From Pseudomonas sp. QTF5 (lineage in GTDB: Bacteria > Pseudomonadota > Gammaproteobacteria > Pseudomonadales > Pseudomonadaceae): a stretch of 64,000 bases of DNA. This document shows, piece after piece, positions 28,204 to 37,975 of the stretch; the stretch's first letter is position 1, and every line of letters starts with the position of its first letter. The position numbers and the translations under genes are program-made. The notes beneath the pieces were generated by a model. That model was not told where the DNA came from and ran no database searches. It was given only the letters and a program-made list of their open reading frames with translations. The stretch spans positions 62,001 through 126,000 of the forward strand of contig NZ_AZRW02000007.1 of assembly GCF_000512695.2 (NCBI RefSeq), in the 5' to 3' direction.

Positions 28204-29040
28204 TTAGGACAAAACAGTCCACAACGCAAAACCGGCATACCAAAGCACTGCCGCACGCAGCAGCAGTTCCCAGATCCGGTCGAGGCTGTTGATGCCGTCC
28301 GGCCCGACCATCGGTGCCGGAATTTCACCAGCCACCAACCCGACCTTCTCGATCAGTTGGGCGGCGCTGATGTTCCAGTTCAGCAGTTCGTGCAGCATCA
28401 CCCGGCCGACCGCGACAAAGTTGCCGACCAGCGCGAAGCTCGCCGCCAGCAGGCGCACCGGCACCCAATCGAACGCATGACGCAGCTGTGCCGCTCGCTC
28501 GACCACGGCCGGGTTCTGCCCATGCTCCTCGGCCAGCGCCAGCAGTCGATAGCTCAACGCTGCAACCGGGCCCAGCAGGAAGTACCAGAAGATCACCGCG
28601 AAAAAGCTCTGATAGGCCTGCCACAGCAGATGCCCTTCAACTCGCTCTAGCAGTTGCTCGCCACTATCAGCGCAAATATTCAGATCACGTTTAGCCACAT
28701 GGGCGGCGGCTTGCAGGTCTTCCCGGCGCCAGGCATCGCGGAACGGCCCGAGGCGGGCCAGCAGATCACCACGGCCCAAACTGTAAATCACCACCAGCAG
28801 GTGCACCGGTAACGCCAGCAAACCGTAGGCCACCGGGTCCAGCACCACCAACAGCAAACCCAGCAGCGCCACCGGCAACAACACCAGCACCACCAGTATC
28901 AGCCACGGACGGTTTGTCATGCGTGGGTTGGCTTCAAGCTTGTGCAGCTCACGCACCCAACCGCCATCACGTTGAACCCGATGGCGCAGGGCCGAGAACT
29001 TCTCGATCCACACCGCCAACAGCAGCACCAGAAAACTCAT
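28204..29040 (-). CDS. ampE: inner-membrane signalling modulator AmpE
   Basis: A 278-residue membrane protein of the AmpE/CobD-like family. It has an N-terminal helix (MSFLVLLLAVWIEKF), two adjacent hydrophobic segments near 45-85 and further helices after 130. AmpE is encoded with AmpD, but its role in beta-lactamase induction and cell-wall recycling is poorly defined. It starts 2 bases after the ampD stop and is clearly in one operon with it. The sequence is full length. Confidence 0.93.
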   Translation of the reverse strand: MSFLVLLLAVWIEKFSALRHRVQRDGGWVRELHKLEANPRMTNRPWLILVVLVLLPVALLGLLLVVLDPVAYGLLALPVHLLVVIYSLGRGDLLARLGPFRDAWRREDLQAAAHVAKRDLNICADSGEQLLERVEGHLLWQAYQSFFAVIFWYFLLGPVAALSYRLLALAEEHGQNPAVVERAAQLRHAFDWVPVRLLAASFALVGNFVAVGRVMLHELLNWNISAAQLIEKVGLVAGEIPAPMVGPDGINSLDRIWELLLRAAVLWYAGFALWTVLS

Positions 29041-29042
29041 TG

Positions 29043-29612
29043 TTACTCCTTTTTTTCCAGAGCAGCTTTTGCCAGAGCCGCACGATAGCGTGCCCAGTCA
29101 AATGCCGGTCCCGGATCAGTCTTGCGCCCGGGTGCGATGTCGCTATGCCCGCAGATGCGTCGCGTGGTGATACCTGTGAAGGCGCTTTGCAGCTGTCGGG
29201 TCAGGGCCGTCAACGCTTGATATTGGGCGTCGGTGAACGGCAGATCATCCGTGCCTTCGAGTTCAATGCCCACGGAAAAATCGTTACAGGTTTCCCGTCC
29301 TTCGAAACACGAGACGCCAGCGTGCCAGGCGCGCTCAAGACAAGAGACAAACTGAGTGACGGTGCCGTCACGTTCGATCAAAAAGTGTGCAGACACCCGC
29401 AGATCGGCGATTCCTGCAAAGTAGGGATGTTCCGTGACATCCAGACGATTCTGAAAAAATTCCTGCACCTTGCCGGTCAGAAACTGCGCGGGCGGCAGAC
29501 TGATGTTGTGGATCACCAGCAGGGAAATTTCGCCCTCGGGGCGCGCATTGAAGTTGGGCGAGGGGCATATGCGCACGCCCTGACACCAACCGCTCGCGGG
29601 GTCCAACTGCAT
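29043..29612 (-). CDS. ampD: 1,6-anhydro-N-acetylmuramyl-L-alanine amidase AmpD
   Basis: A cytoplasmic zinc amidase, 189 residues, that cuts the peptide from anhydro-muropeptides during cell-wall recycling and so keeps AmpR-dependent beta-lactamase low. His35 (VIHNISLP), His156 (ICGHSDIAPG) and Asp166 (KTDPGPAFDW) match the zinc ligands known from Citrobacter AmpD (34, 154, 164). I chose ATG 29612 for the family N-terminus MQLDPASGWC. It lies 64 bases after the DUF1631 gene and overlaps nothing. Confidence 0.96.
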   Translation of the reverse strand: MQLDPASGWCQGVRICPSPNFNARPEGEISLLVIHNISLPPAQFLTGKVQEFFQNRLDVTEHPYFAGIADLRVSAHFLIERDGTVTQFVSCLERAWHAGVSCFEGRETCNDFSVGIELEGTDDLPFTDAQYQALTALTRQLQSAFTGITTRRICGHSDIAPGRKTDPGPAFDWARYRAALAKAALEKKE

Positions 29613-29676
29613 ACAGGTTCCTTCAACGACGACTGTGTTGGTGCCCAGTATGCCGCGATAGACCCTCGGCGCGCGA

Positions 29677-31884
29677 TCACTTGCCGCGATTGAGACGCCG
29701 CAGGTTGCCCAGCACCGACTCCAGCGCCCGGTCGAACAGCAAGGTGTCGTCCAGCGTTCGCACCGCGCCACGCCGGAACTGCAGGGCCAGCCCGGTACGG
29801 CTGTGCTCCAGCACTTTCATCCCGGTACGGCTGACGAAGATGTACTTGCCGGTGGCTTCAATGATCGCCGCCAGCTTGCAGCGCAGGGTGTTTTCCTCGT
29901 CGTCCTGAAACTCGACCCAGCAGCCCGGGTGCAGTTGATCGACTTGAAGCAGTGCGACGTCGCCCTCCGGCAAACACACCGAGACCTTCTCGACCGGGCC
30001 TTCATCAGCGGTGCGAAGCACGATTTCCTGCTGCACCTGGATCATCATCGGTCCGCCAACAGGCGTACTGTTCTGGCCCGGGCGTTCGAACAGCTGAACG
30101 TGCAACGCTTCCAGCTCGCTGAAAAACTCGCCGGTGGCGAACGGGTCGAATGCCGAGCTGTTCAACCCATCGCGCAACGACTTGAGCAACCCCGGCACCA
30201 GCGCCAACAAGCGCAGGCTCGCATCGGGTTCGTCATGACGCTGCACGCTCCAGATCAATTGTTCCATGGTCTGCACATCGGCATGCCATTCGGCGGACTG
30301 ATCACCGTGCTTGAGGCCGGTCAGCAACAGCACTTTGCTCCAGGCCTCCTGGACAAACGCCACCACGCTGGGCGGCAACACCTTGCCCACCAACGCCTGG
30401 TTCAGCGCCTGCTCGACGCGCTGACGTGCCAGTTCGGTCCTCGCGCGGCCTTCTTCGGCGTCACGGGTGCGCTGCTCGAGTAATTCGCTACGACGGCGCT
30501 CGTCACTGGTGAAGGCGAGAAAATCCGCCAGCAATTCGGAAAAGATCGCCGGGTCATCGACAAAATCGTTTAACAAGCGCTGCACCACTTGCTCGATGCG
30601 CAGGTACAGGCTGTCGCGCTCATGGTCATCGCATTCGCCCCAGCCCATGGCCGCAGCGGCGATTTCGTTGAGCAAACGCCGGGCTGGATGGCTATTGCGG
30701 CTGAAAAAGCTCTTGTCGAGCACCGCGACTTTCAGCATCGGTATCTGCAAACGGCCGATCAACGCCTTGAGGGAGTCCGGCAGGTTGCGGTCATCGAGGA
30801 TGCATTCGAAGAGCATGGCGATCAGGTTGATCACATCTTCGTCGGCCACCCCCACCACGCGGGATCTGCCGCTTTTGACGCTGACCCGGGTCAGCAGTAG
30901 TTCGAGCTGGTTACGCAGATCGAAGTCATCCTGAGCCGCCAGCGCCGGCACGTATTGTTGCAAGTGCGAGAGCAGGCGCAGCAGGTCGCGGGTGGAAATG
31001 GGCTGGGTCTGGGCACTGACTTCCAGGGTCGGCGCAACGCTGCCACGCACATGGAGCAGCAATTCCTGCAATGCGGCGAAGACCTCCTGCACGCCATCGT
31101 CTATCTGAGGATTGCCGGAGCGCCCCCCAGCTTCGACGGGGGCGGCATGAACACTCGCCACCGCCCGATCAATGGCACGCCGCGCCGGGGCGGGCTTGAG
31201 ATCCGGCAGTACGCCAGTAGCGATCAGCAATTGATTGGCTTCGGCGTAGAGCTGATCAGCATTGCTGAGCACATAACGCTCGAACAGTTTGAGGATGATC
31301 AGCTTGACCTTGATCTCCATGCCCAGGTTGCGCCCGGCCTGCAAAAAATACTCGCAGAGCAGCGTCGGCCCCAGGGGGTTGTGCTGTTCGACCAGCGTCT
31401 TGCTCAGCAGTGTGCTGAGTCGAGCGGTGAGCTGGTCGAGGGCGAAACCGTCGCGATTCAGCACTTTGCCGACCATGGCCTCTACCGCCACGTTGCGCTC
31501 CATGTCGTCATTAGGCATCGACGCGCAGGCATCGAAAGCCAATGCCCGGGGTAAGGCAGCTTGGGAAATGTCGTACTGCGCAAGGCTGACGAAGGCCTCG
31601 AAGAATTGCTCGAGAAATCCGCGTTCGATGCTTTTGCGCTTGAGGCGCAAATCGCGCATGGCCTCGAAGAAGATGTTTTGCTCGACATTATTTCGGGCCC
31701 GGTCGGCCATTTCGAACAGGGTGTCGTCGGCGTTATCGAACAGCTCCTGCAAACCTTGCTTGAGCTGTTGAGCGGCCTTGTCGCGAACCTGAAGCAGAAT
31801 CACGGGCAGGCGGGCGAGCGGCGAGTGAATCGCCTGGTCGGTAGTCGCCTTGAGTAAAGGCACTACATTCCCGTCGTTGTGCAT
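29677..31884 (-). CDS. DUF1631 domain protein
   Basis: A large soluble protein of 735 residues covering the whole DUF1631 family. It starts at ATG 31884 with aggagg upstream. It is mostly helical, with acidic and Arg-rich stretches; near 500-560 is a charged helix (LLEQRTRDAEEGRARTELAR), and the end looks like a PilZ-like beta domain (WVEFQDDEENTLRCKLAAI ... FVSRTGMKVLEHSR). The function is unknown, though the PilZ-like end hints at nucleotide or c-di-GMP signalling (inference). It lies between nadC (divergent) and ampD, as in P. aeruginosa PA4523. Confidence 0.88.
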   Translation of the reverse strand: MHNDGNVVPLLKATTDQAIHSPLARLPVILLQVRDKAAQQLKQGLQELFDNADDTLFEMADRARNNVEQNIFFEAMRDLRLKRKSIERGFLEQFFEAFVSLAQYDISQAALPRALAFDACASMPNDDMERNVAVEAMVGKVLNRDGFALDQLTARLSTLLSKTLVEQHNPLGPTLLCEYFLQAGRNLGMEIKVKLIILKLFERYVLSNADQLYAEANQLLIATGVLPDLKPAPARRAIDRAVASVHAAPVEAGGRSGNPQIDDGVQEVFAALQELLLHVRGSVAPTLEVSAQTQPISTRDLLRLLSHLQQYVPALAAQDDFDLRNQLELLLTRVSVKSGRSRVVGVADEDVINLIAMLFECILDDRNLPDSLKALIGRLQIPMLKVAVLDKSFFSRNSHPARRLLNEIAAAAMGWGECDDHERDSLYLRIEQVVQRLLNDFVDDPAIFSELLADFLAFTSDERRRSELLEQRTRDAEEGRARTELARQRVEQALNQALVGKVLPPSVVAFVQEAWSKVLLLTGLKHGDQSAEWHADVQTMEQLIWSVQRHDEPDASLRLLALVPGLLKSLRDGLNSSAFDPFATGEFFSELEALHVQLFERPGQNSTPVGGPMMIQVQQEIVLRTADEGPVEKVSVCLPEGDVALLQVDQLHPGCWVEFQDDEENTLRCKLAAIIEATGKYIFVSRTGMKVLEHSRTGLALQFRRGAVRTLDDTLLFDRALESVLGNLRRLNRGK

Positions 31885-32226
31885 CCAGGCCTCCTGAGAC
31901 GGTGATGCTTCGATTCGGTAAGAAAGATCGAGCGCGCAGACCCCACAGCCGGCGCTCAACAGAGACACTCGTCACCGTTGTCATTCGGAATCCAAAATTA
32001 CGTCAAAGCCATGACGTCAAATGAAAGGCGGATTATCTGCAAAAGACCTTCCTTGTACCAGCGGACTCTGCGCTTCCCGGGAAACTAATTGAGAACGCCC
32101 CCTGGCACTGATTGCTCGCGCGAATCGACCAAATGCAGGTTTGCGAACGAGGGAATGGCCGTTGATACCTTGGGTTGCCTCGCAGCATGGCCCTATAATC
32201 GGGCCACTTTGTTTGTGGAGCCCGTT
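31885..32226. other. divergent intergenic region DUF1631 gene / nadC
   Basis: 342 bases with no believable gene. The nadC promoter is at 32170-32199. A short direct repeat, acgtcaaa, occurs twice near 31999-32020, close to the DUF1631 gene start. Nothing else was seen. Confidence 0.5.
32170..32199 (+). promoter_or_regulatory. sigma70-like promoter of nadC
   Basis: ttgggt (32170-32175) and a perfect tataat (32194-32199) are 18 bases apart, which puts the transcript start about 20 bases before the nadC ATG. Confidence 0.7.
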
Positions 32227-33075
32227 ATGCCGAATCTACGTCTCGCCGATTTGACCGCCGAAATCGAAGCCAACGTGCGCCGTGCGTTGCTCGAGGACAT
32301 CGGCAGCGGCGACATTACCGCGCAACTGATCCCGGCCGAACGCCTGGCCAAAGCCACCATCATCACCCGTGATGCCGCCGTTATCAGCGGAACCGCGTGG
32401 GTCGATGCCGTGTTTCGGCAACTGGATCCGCGGGTCGCCGTGCACTGGCAGGTGAGCGACGGCGAGCGAGTGAAACCCAATCAGGTGCTATTCCACCTCG
32501 AGGGCCCGGCACGCTCGCTACTCACCGGCGAACGCAGTGCTCTTAATTTCCTGCAATTGCTGTCAGGTGTAGCCACTCGCGCACAGTACCTGGCCGATTT
32601 CGTCGCCAAGACTCAGGTGAAGTTGCTCGACACTCGCAAAACCCTGCCAGGGCTGCGTCTGGCCCAGAAATACGCGGTAACCTCCGGCGGTTGCCACAAC
32701 CACCGCATCGGCCTGTATGACGCCTTCCTGATCAAGGAAAACCATATTGCTGCCTGCGGTGGAATCCCTGAGGCTATCGCTGCCGCGCACAAGATCGCCC
32801 CGGGCAAACCGGTGGAGATCGAAGTGGAAAACCTGGCGGAGCTCAAGGAAGCCCTGGCTGCGGGTGCGGACATCATCATGCTCGATGAGCTGAGCCTGGA
32901 CGACATGCGCGAAGCCGTGCGCCTGAACGCCGGCAAGGCAAAACTGGAGGCCAGCGGCGGCATCAACGAAAGCACGCTGCTGCCCATCGCCGAAACCGGG
33001 GTGGATTATATTTCGATTGGTGCGATGACCAAGGATGTGAAGGCTGTGGACCTGTCGATGCGACTGAGTCTCTGA
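32227..33075 (+). CDS. nadC: nicotinate-nucleotide pyrophosphorylase (quinolinate PRTase)
   Basis: Converts quinolinate and PRPP to nicotinate mononucleotide in de novo NAD synthesis; 282 residues. It has the family N-terminus [12 protein letters not shown], the catalytic region [29 protein letters not shown] with the conserved Arg/Lys, and EVENLAEL followed by the C-terminal barrel. I chose ATG 32227 (MPNLRLADL), right after the tataat promoter; the longer in-frame start would sit upstream of that promoter. The gene stands alone with its own promoter and terminator. Confidence 0.96.
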   Translation: MPNLRLADLTAEIEANVRRALLEDIGSGDITAQLIPAERLAKATIITRDAAVISGTAWVDAVFRQLDPRVAVHWQVSDGERVKPNQVLFHLEGPARSLLTGERSALNFLQLLSGVATRAQYLADFVAKTQVKLLDTRKTLPGLRLAQKYAVTSGGCHNHRIGLYDAFLIKENHIAACGGIPEAIAAAHKIAPGKPVEIEVENLAELKEALAAGADIIMLDELSLDDMREAVRLNAGKAKLEASGGINESTLLPIAETGVDYISIGAMTKDVKAVDLSMRLSL

Positions 33076-33091
33076 TCACGCCTTTGATAAT

Positions 33092-33128
33092 AAAAAATGC
33101 CAGCCTGATAAAGGCTGGCATTTTTTTT
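33092..33128. terminator. bidirectional terminator, nadC / DUF6388 gene
   Basis: aaaaaatgccagcct / aggctggcatttttttt is a near-perfect stem with A and T tails on both sides. It serves nadC on the plus strand and the convergent small gene whose stop begins at 33127. Confidence 0.92.
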
Positions 33129-33432
33129 AGACCACCAGATTATTCATCTCGCAGTACTCTTCCCACTCGACGCCCAATACCTCGGCCGCCTCCTTGTGCA
33201 GCGCCAGGCGCGCAGCCTCGAACTCTTCCGGAGTTGTGGTGTATTTGAGCGTCAACTCCCACGGCTGCAAGCCCTGAGCTTCCGCCTCATCCTCGAACGC
33301 CCACTGGATCTGGTCTTTCTGATCGTCGGCGGGCAAGTCCTTGATCTCTTCCAGCAACTGGGGTGCGTCCAGCACGTACTTTTTCAGGGCTTCTTCGTGT
33401 CTGGCTTCTTGGGTCAATTCTTTAACGGTCAT
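33127..33432 (-). CDS. small DUF6388-family protein
   Basis: A 101-residue, very acidic soluble protein. It is rich in Glu, Asp and helix-formers (LLEEIKDLPADDQKDQIQWAF; WELTLKYTTTPEEFEAARL) and ends VEWEEYCEMNNLVV. I place it in DUF6388, a pseudomonad family of unknown function, from general pattern. No membrane helix or signal is present. It is separate from its neighbours, facing nadC, and its stop lies at the edge of the shared terminator. Confidence 0.8.
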   Translation of the reverse strand: MTVKELTQEARHEEALKKYVLDAPQLLEEIKDLPADDQKDQIQWAFEDEAEAQGLQPWELTLKYTTTPEEFEAARLALHKEAAEVLGVEWEEYCEMNNLVV

Positions 33433-33566
33433 GGCGTTCTCGCTGATCTGGGGAATGGAAGATGGATCTGGATCATCAAGGATCTCTCTGACGCAAAAAA
33501 ACCGTTTTAAGCCCGGTTTGTCTGGCCTTCAGAACCATTCGGGATCATCTGAAAACAAAGTGTCGC

Positions 33567-33642
33567 TGGTGCCCGAGACAGGAATCGAACCTGCGACCTT
33601 CGCGTTACGAGTGCGCTGCTCTACCGACTGAGCTACACGGGC
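33567..33642 (-). tRNA. tRNA-Thr (anticodon CGT)
   Basis: A 76-base cloverleaf on the minus strand. The acceptor arm gcccgtg pairs with the 3' part tcgggca through one mismatch, and CCA is encoded. D-arm agctcagtcggtagagc, anticodon loop ctcgtaa (CGT, reads ACG) and T-loop ggttcgattcc are all present. Confidence 0.95.
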
Positions 33643-33651
33643 GGTGGGCTA

Positions 33652-33680
33652 AACCTAGCACCGACTTCAGGGTCAGGCAA
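33652..33680 (-). promoter_or_regulatory. likely promoter of tRNA-Thr
   Basis: On the minus strand, ttgcct and taggtt are separated by 17 bases and end about 10 bases before the mature tRNA. Confidence 0.5.
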
Positions 33681-33710
33681 CTTCGCGACGCGTCTCAATT
33701 TTTCGCAGGC

Positions 33711-33745
33711 AAAAAAATACCCCGCAGCGTCCACTGCGGGGCATT
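33711..33745 (-). terminator. intrinsic terminator of the rimP-nusA-infB-...-pnp cluster
   Basis: An 8-bp perfect stem ccccgcag / ctgcgggg with a six-base loop is followed on the minus strand by seven T. It lies about 35 bases past the pnp stop. Confidence 0.9.
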
Positions 33746-33780
33746 TCTACAACGTTGAAGCGGTCAGGCGAAGGGGGTGA

Positions 33781-35886
33781 TTAAACGCCCGAAGCCTTGG
33801 CTGCTGCTACGTCTTTGATGGACAGTTTGATACGGCCGCGGTTGTCCACGTCCAGTACCAGCACTTCCACTTCCTGGCCTTCTTTCAGGATGTCGGTCAC
33901 TTTCTCGACGCGAGCATCGCTCAGCATGGAGATGTGAACCAGACCGTCCTTGCCCGGCAGGATGTTGACGAATGCGCCGAAGTCGACGATGCGCTCAACC
34001 TTGCCGACGTAGATCTTGCCGATTTCAGCTTCTGCGGTGATGCCCAGAACGCGCTGACGTGCCGCTTCAGCCGCTTCCTTGGTTTCGCCGAAGATCTTGA
34101 TCGAACCGTCGTCTTCGATGTCGATCGAAGCCTTGGTTTCCTCACAGATCGCACGAATGGTCGCGCCGCCTTTACCGATGACATCACGGATTTTGTCGGT
34201 GTCGATTTTCATCGCGATCATGGTCGGAGCGTTTTCCGACAGCTCGGTACGCGACTGGCCAATGATCTGGTTCATCTGACCGAGGATGTTCAGGCGCGCT
34301 TCCAGGGCTTGGCCCAGAGCGATTTCCATGATTTCTTCGGTGATGCCCTTGATCTTGATGTCCATCTGCAGCGCGGTAACACCTTTGGCGGTACCGGCTA
34401 CTTTGAAGTCCATGTCGCCGAGGTGATCTTCGTCACCCAGGATGTCGGTCAGGACAGCGAATTTCTCGCCTTCTTTAACCAGACCCATGGCGATACCGGC
34501 AACCGGTGCCTTCATCGGAACGCCGGCATCCATCAGAGCCAGGGAAGCGCCGCAGACCGAAGCCATGGAGCTCGAACCGTTGGACTCGGTGATTTCCGAC
34601 ACAACACGAATGGTGTACGGGAACACGTCGGCAGCAGGCAGCATGGCCTGAACCGAACGACGGGCCAGACGGCCGTGACCGATTTCGCGACGACCAGCGC
34701 CACCCATGCGACCACACTCACCTACCGAGAACGGAGGGAAGTTGTAGTGCAGCATGAACGGGTCTTTTTTCTCGCCTTCCAGGGTGTCCAGCAGCTGTGC
34801 GTCACGGGCAGTACCCAGAGTCGCGACTACCAGGGCCTGGGTTTCGCCACGGGTGAACAGGGCCGAACCGTGGGTCTTCGGCAGAACGCCGACTTCGATG
34901 TTCAGCGGACGTACGGTCTTGGTGTCGCGACCGTCGATACGTGGCTTGCCGTTAACGATGTTTTCGCGAACGGTGCGGTATTCGATTTCACCGAAAGCCG
35001 CTTTGACTTCAGCGGAAGTCGGTTGACCTTCTTCACCGGACAGCTTGGCAACCACCAGGTCTTTCAGCTCCCCCAGACGTGCATAACGGTCGGCTTTGAT
35101 AGTGATGGTGTAAGCCTGGGAGATCGCGTCGCCGAACTCGGCACGGATAGCACCCAACAGAGCGGTGGCTTCTGGCTGTGGAGCCCAGGTCCAGGTTGGC
35201 TTGGCTGCTTCGGCGGCCAGTTCCTTGACGGCGTTGATCACCACCTGGAACTCGTCGTGAGCAAACAGTACAGCGCCCAGCATCTGGTCTTCGGTCAGCT
35301 CTTTGGCTTCCGATTCAACCATCAACACGGCTTCCGAAGTACCGGCAACAACCATGTCCAGGCTCGAGGCTTTCAGTTGTTCGTAAGTCGGGTTCAGCAG
35401 GTAACCGGTGCTTTCGTGGAACGCAACGCGGGCAGCGCCGATCGGGCCATCGAAAGGAATGCCGGAAATGGCCAGGGCAGCCGAGGTACCGATCATCGCA
35501 GCGATGTCCGGATCGGTCTTTTTGCTGGTGGAAACGACGGTGCAGACAACCTGCACTTCGTTCATGAAGCCTTCTGGGAACAGCGGACGGATCGGACGGT
35601 CGATCAGTCGGGAAGTCAGGGTTTCTTTCTCGGAAGGACGGCCTTCACGCTTGAAGAAACCGCCAGGGATCTTACCGGCAGCGTAAGTTTTTTCCTGGTA
35701 GTGAACAGACAGAGGGAAGAAGCCCTTGCCTGGATCGGCTTGCTTGGCACCGACAACGGTCACCAATACGCTGACGTCGTCGTCAACGGTGACCAATACT
35801 GCGCCGGAGGCCTGACGGGCGATACGGCCAGTCTCGAGGGTAACGGTCGACTGACCGAACTGGAATTTTTTGATTACCGGGTTCAC
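33781..35886 (-). CDS. pnp: polynucleotide phosphorylase
   Basis: A 3'-5' phosphorolytic exoribonuclease, 701 residues. It has two RNase PH-like core domains (N-terminal [18 protein letters not shown]; second core with [14 protein letters not shown] and [14 protein letters not shown]), then a KH domain ([16 protein letters not shown]) and an S1 domain ([21 protein letters not shown]). It is a trimer and a degradosome partner in mRNA decay. It follows rpsO after 195 bases, as in most gammaproteobacteria. The start ATG 35886 has an aggtagga-type ribosome-binding site. Confidence 0.98.
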   Translation of the reverse strand: MNPVIKKFQFGQSTVTLETGRIARQASGAVLVTVDDDVSVLVTVVGAKQADPGKGFFPLSVHYQEKTYAAGKIPGGFFKREGRPSEKETLTSRLIDRPIRPLFPEGFMNEVQVVCTVVSTSKKTDPDIAAMIGTSAALAISGIPFDGPIGAARVAFHESTGYLLNPTYEQLKASSLDMVVAGTSEAVLMVESEAKELTEDQMLGAVLFAHDEFQVVINAVKELAAEAAKPTWTWAPQPEATALLGAIRAEFGDAISQAYTITIKADRYARLGELKDLVVAKLSGEEGQPTSAEVKAAFGEIEYRTVRENIVNGKPRIDGRDTKTVRPLNIEVGVLPKTHGSALFTRGETQALVVATLGTARDAQLLDTLEGEKKDPFMLHYNFPPFSVGECGRMGGAGRREIGHGRLARRSVQAMLPAADVFPYTIRVVSEITESNGSSSMASVCGASLALMDAGVPMKAPVAGIAMGLVKEGEKFAVLTDILGDEDHLGDMDFKVAGTAKGVTALQMDIKIKGITEEIMEIALGQALEARLNILGQMNQIIGQSRTELSENAPTMIAMKIDTDKIRDVIGKGGATIRAICEETKASIDIEDDGSIKIFGETKEAAEAARQRVLGITAEAEIGKIYVGKVERIVDFGAFVNILPGKDGLVHISMLSDARVEKVTDILKEGQEVEVLVLDVDNRGRIKLSIKDVAAAKASGV

Positions 35887-36081
35887 GGTGTCCTACCTTC
35901 TTTTGTGGCTCTTGGGGAACTTGTCTTCTTGCGAAATTCTTGGGCAATGTCGGGAATCGGCCCAACGCCTGTCCAGGGTAAAACGTATATCCAGATAAAA
36001 CTTGAGGCTGGGAGCCTGCCATGCGCCAGCGGGAAATCCACTGACGCACGACAGACAACCAACCTCTAGCGCAATCGCTTA

Positions 36082-36351
36082 TTAGCGACGCAGACCCAGG
36101 CGAGCGATCAGAGCGCTGTAACGGCTCACGTCCTTGCCTTTCAGGTAGTCCAGCAGCTTACGACGCTGGTTTACCATGCGGATCAGACCACGACGGGAGT
36201 GGTGATCTTTACCGTTGGCCTTGAAGTGACCTTGCAGTTTGTTGATGTTGTGGGTCAGCAGTGCAACTTGCACTTCTGGCGAACCAGTGTCACCAACAGC
36301 TTGCTGGTAGTCAGCTACGATTTGAGCTTTTTCTTGAACGTCGAGAGCCAT
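36082..36351 (-). CDS. rpsO: 30S ribosomal protein S15
   Basis: An 89-residue primary-binding small-subunit protein that contacts 16S rRNA helices 20-22. It is the usual full length, with [19 protein letters not shown], the HHSRRGL motif and the basic end [12 protein letters not shown]. In E. coli, S15 represses its own message; here a hairpin just before the start (36371-36394, ctgtttc / gaaacag) could play a similar role (inference). It has its own promoter-like sequence at 36422-36451 besides read-through from truB. Confidence 0.98.
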   Translation of the reverse strand: MALDVQEKAQIVADYQQAVGDTGSPEVQVALLTHNINKLQGHFKANGKDHHSRRGLIRMVNQRRKLLDYLKGKDVSRYSALIARLGLRR

Positions 36352-36370
36352 GAGGCAATCCTTTTATCAG

Positions 36371-36394
36371 GAAACTGTTTCAAAGAAACAGCTT
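36371..36394 (-). promoter_or_regulatory. hairpin in rpsO 5' leader
   Basis: A stem ctgtttc / gaaacag with a three-base loop, extended by gaa/ttc across a mismatch, lies 20 bases upstream of the rpsO ATG. Position suggests translational control by S15, but this is inference only. Confidence 0.35.
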
Positions 36395-36421
36395 CAACAG
36401 GCCAGGGACAAATCCCTGTAT

Positions 36422-36451
36422 CTATAAATGAGTAGTGACCATGCCTGTTAA
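36422..36451 (-). promoter_or_regulatory. possible rpsO promoter
   Basis: Minus-strand ttaaca and ttatag are 18 bases apart and located about 70 bases upstream of rpsO. A hairpin (ccggcctg / caggccgg, 36464-36487) without T-run lies between it and truB. Confidence 0.45.
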
Positions 36452-36493
36452 CAGCCACACTCGCCGGCCTGCTGTTACACAGGCCGGTTCCGG

Positions 36494-37411
36494 TCATTCT
36501 GACCGAATCAGTCGACGCGGCGCGATACGCCCGTCTTCGCTCACTTCACCGATACCGATGAAGCGACCGTTGTGATCCTGTACCCGTACCATGCCGAACT
36601 TCGGTGCATCCGGGGCGCGTACCGGTTGGCCGTTAAGCCAGTAGAACGCACTGTGTTCCGAGAAATGCAACAGTGGCCAGTCCAGCAGGCCGCTGTCCGA
36701 TGGCATCAGGAAGCGGTCGACCGCTTCGTTGCCGCCTTCGGCATGTACTGCTTCCAGCTCTTCCAGAGTGACGGTCTGTGCAAGCGTGAAAGGCCCGGCC
36801 TGGGTACGTCGCAATTCAGCCACGTAAGCGCCACAACCGAGTTGCTCACCGATATCCTCCACCAGGGTGCGGATATAGGTGCCTTTGCTGCAATCCACTG
36901 CAAGCCGCGCAGTATCACCCTCAAAGGCCAGTAATTCCAAGCGCGCAATAGTAACAGAACGCGGTTCGCGCTCCACTACTTCGCCTGCACGGGCCAGCTT
37001 GTACAGCGGCTGCCCATCACGCTTGAGCGCCGAGTACATCGGCGGTATCTGACTGATTTGCCCACGAAATTTCGGCAGCACAGCTTCGATATCGACGCGA
37101 CCAACGGTCACCGGACGCTCCAGCAAAACTTCACCTTCGGCATCGGCCGTGGTGGTGGTCTTGCCCAGTTGCGCCAGGGTTTCATAAGCCTTGTCGGAAT
37201 CGAGCAGGTATTGCGAGAACTTGGTGGCCTCGCCGAAGCACAACGGCAGCACGCCAGTGGCCAGCGGATCGAGACTGCCGGTGTGCCCGGCCTTCTCGGC
37301 ATTGAGCAACCAGCGGACCTTCTGCAACGCCGCGTTGGAGGTGAATCCCAGCGGCTTGTCGAGCAGGATGATGCCGCTGACGTTACGACGGATACGTTTG
37401 ACCTGAGCCAC
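36494..37411 (-). CDS. truB: tRNA pseudouridine-55 synthase
   Basis: Makes pseudouridine at position 55 in the T-loop of tRNAs; 305 residues. It has the N-terminal [14 protein letters not shown], catalytic Asp48 in [27 protein letters not shown] and a C-terminal PUA-like region ([16 protein letters not shown]). It lies 3 bases after rbfA in the classic nusA-infB-rbfA-truB-rpsO-pnp order. Confidence 0.97.
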   Translation of the reverse strand: MAQVKRIRRNVSGIILLDKPLGFTSNAALQKVRWLLNAEKAGHTGSLDPLATGVLPLCFGEATKFSQYLLDSDKAYETLAQLGKTTTTADAEGEVLLERPVTVGRVDIEAVLPKFRGQISQIPPMYSALKRDGQPLYKLARAGEVVEREPRSVTIARLELLAFEGDTARLAVDCSKGTYIRTLVEDIGEQLGCGAYVAELRRTQAGPFTLAQTVTLEELEAVHAEGGNEAVDRFLMPSDSGLLDWPLLHFSEHSAFYWLNGQPVRAPDAPKFGMVRVQDHNGRFIGIGEVSEDGRIAPRRLIRSE

Positions 37412-37414
37412 CGA

Positions 37415-37816
37415 TTACTCCTTGGCGTCTTCGGGTTCTGCCGCCACCGGGTGCTGATTGTCTTCAGCCACCGCACGCTCGATCAGGGCCGACAGGTGCG
37501 CGCCACGCACGACGCTTTCGTCGTAATGGAAGTGCAACTGCGGAACGCTGCGCAACTTCATTTCGCGAGCCAACTGCATACGCAGGAAACCGGCGGCGGA
37601 GTTGAGCACCTTGATGCTTTGCGCGATATCTTCAGCGCTGTCCTGCCCCATCACGGTGATGAATATCTTGGCGTGACCGACGTCACGGCTGACTTCAACA
37701 GCGGTAATGGTGACCAAACCGACGCGCGGATCTTTGACTTCACGACGGATCAGCTGTGCCAGCTCACGCTGCATCTGATCGCCGATACGTTGGGTACGGC
37801 TGTATTCTTTTGCCAT
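37415..37816 (-). CDS. rbfA: ribosome-binding factor A
   Basis: A 133-residue KH-like factor for 30S maturation, needed for 16S 5'-end processing and cold growth. It opens [21 protein letters not shown], and the core has [13 protein letters not shown] and [15 protein letters not shown] short acidic tail ([10 protein letters not shown]) follows, as is usual in Pseudomonas. It sits between infB (159-base gap) and truB (3-base gap). The sequence is intact. Confidence 0.96.
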   Translation of the reverse strand: MAKEYSRTQRIGDQMQRELAQLIRREVKDPRVGLVTITAVEVSRDVGHAKIFITVMGQDSAEDIAQSIKVLNSAAGFLRMQLAREMKLRSVPQLHFHYDESVVRGAHLSALIERAVAEDNQHPVAAEPEDAKE

Positions 37817-37975
37817 GTCTTGTTACCTGTTACTGCCCCACGGTGAAACCCGAGGGGTCTGAAAGCGGCAAACGCCCGGCCTGACAAAAGCCAGACCGGG
37901 CGTTGCGTTTAGAGTCCGGACGTTGCGCCGCGCATCTGCATGCTGCGGCTCATCGTGGCCCTTGAAGTGCGCGAG

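Noticed and set aside
33567..33642. tRNA-Thr as a phage or island attachment site
   Set aside because: No integrase and no duplicated tRNA 3' end nearby; the flanks are core genes.
33934..36069. 711-codon frame opposite pnp
   Set aside because: Mirror of pnp. It extends into the rpsO-pnp gap without a ribosome-binding site or family match.
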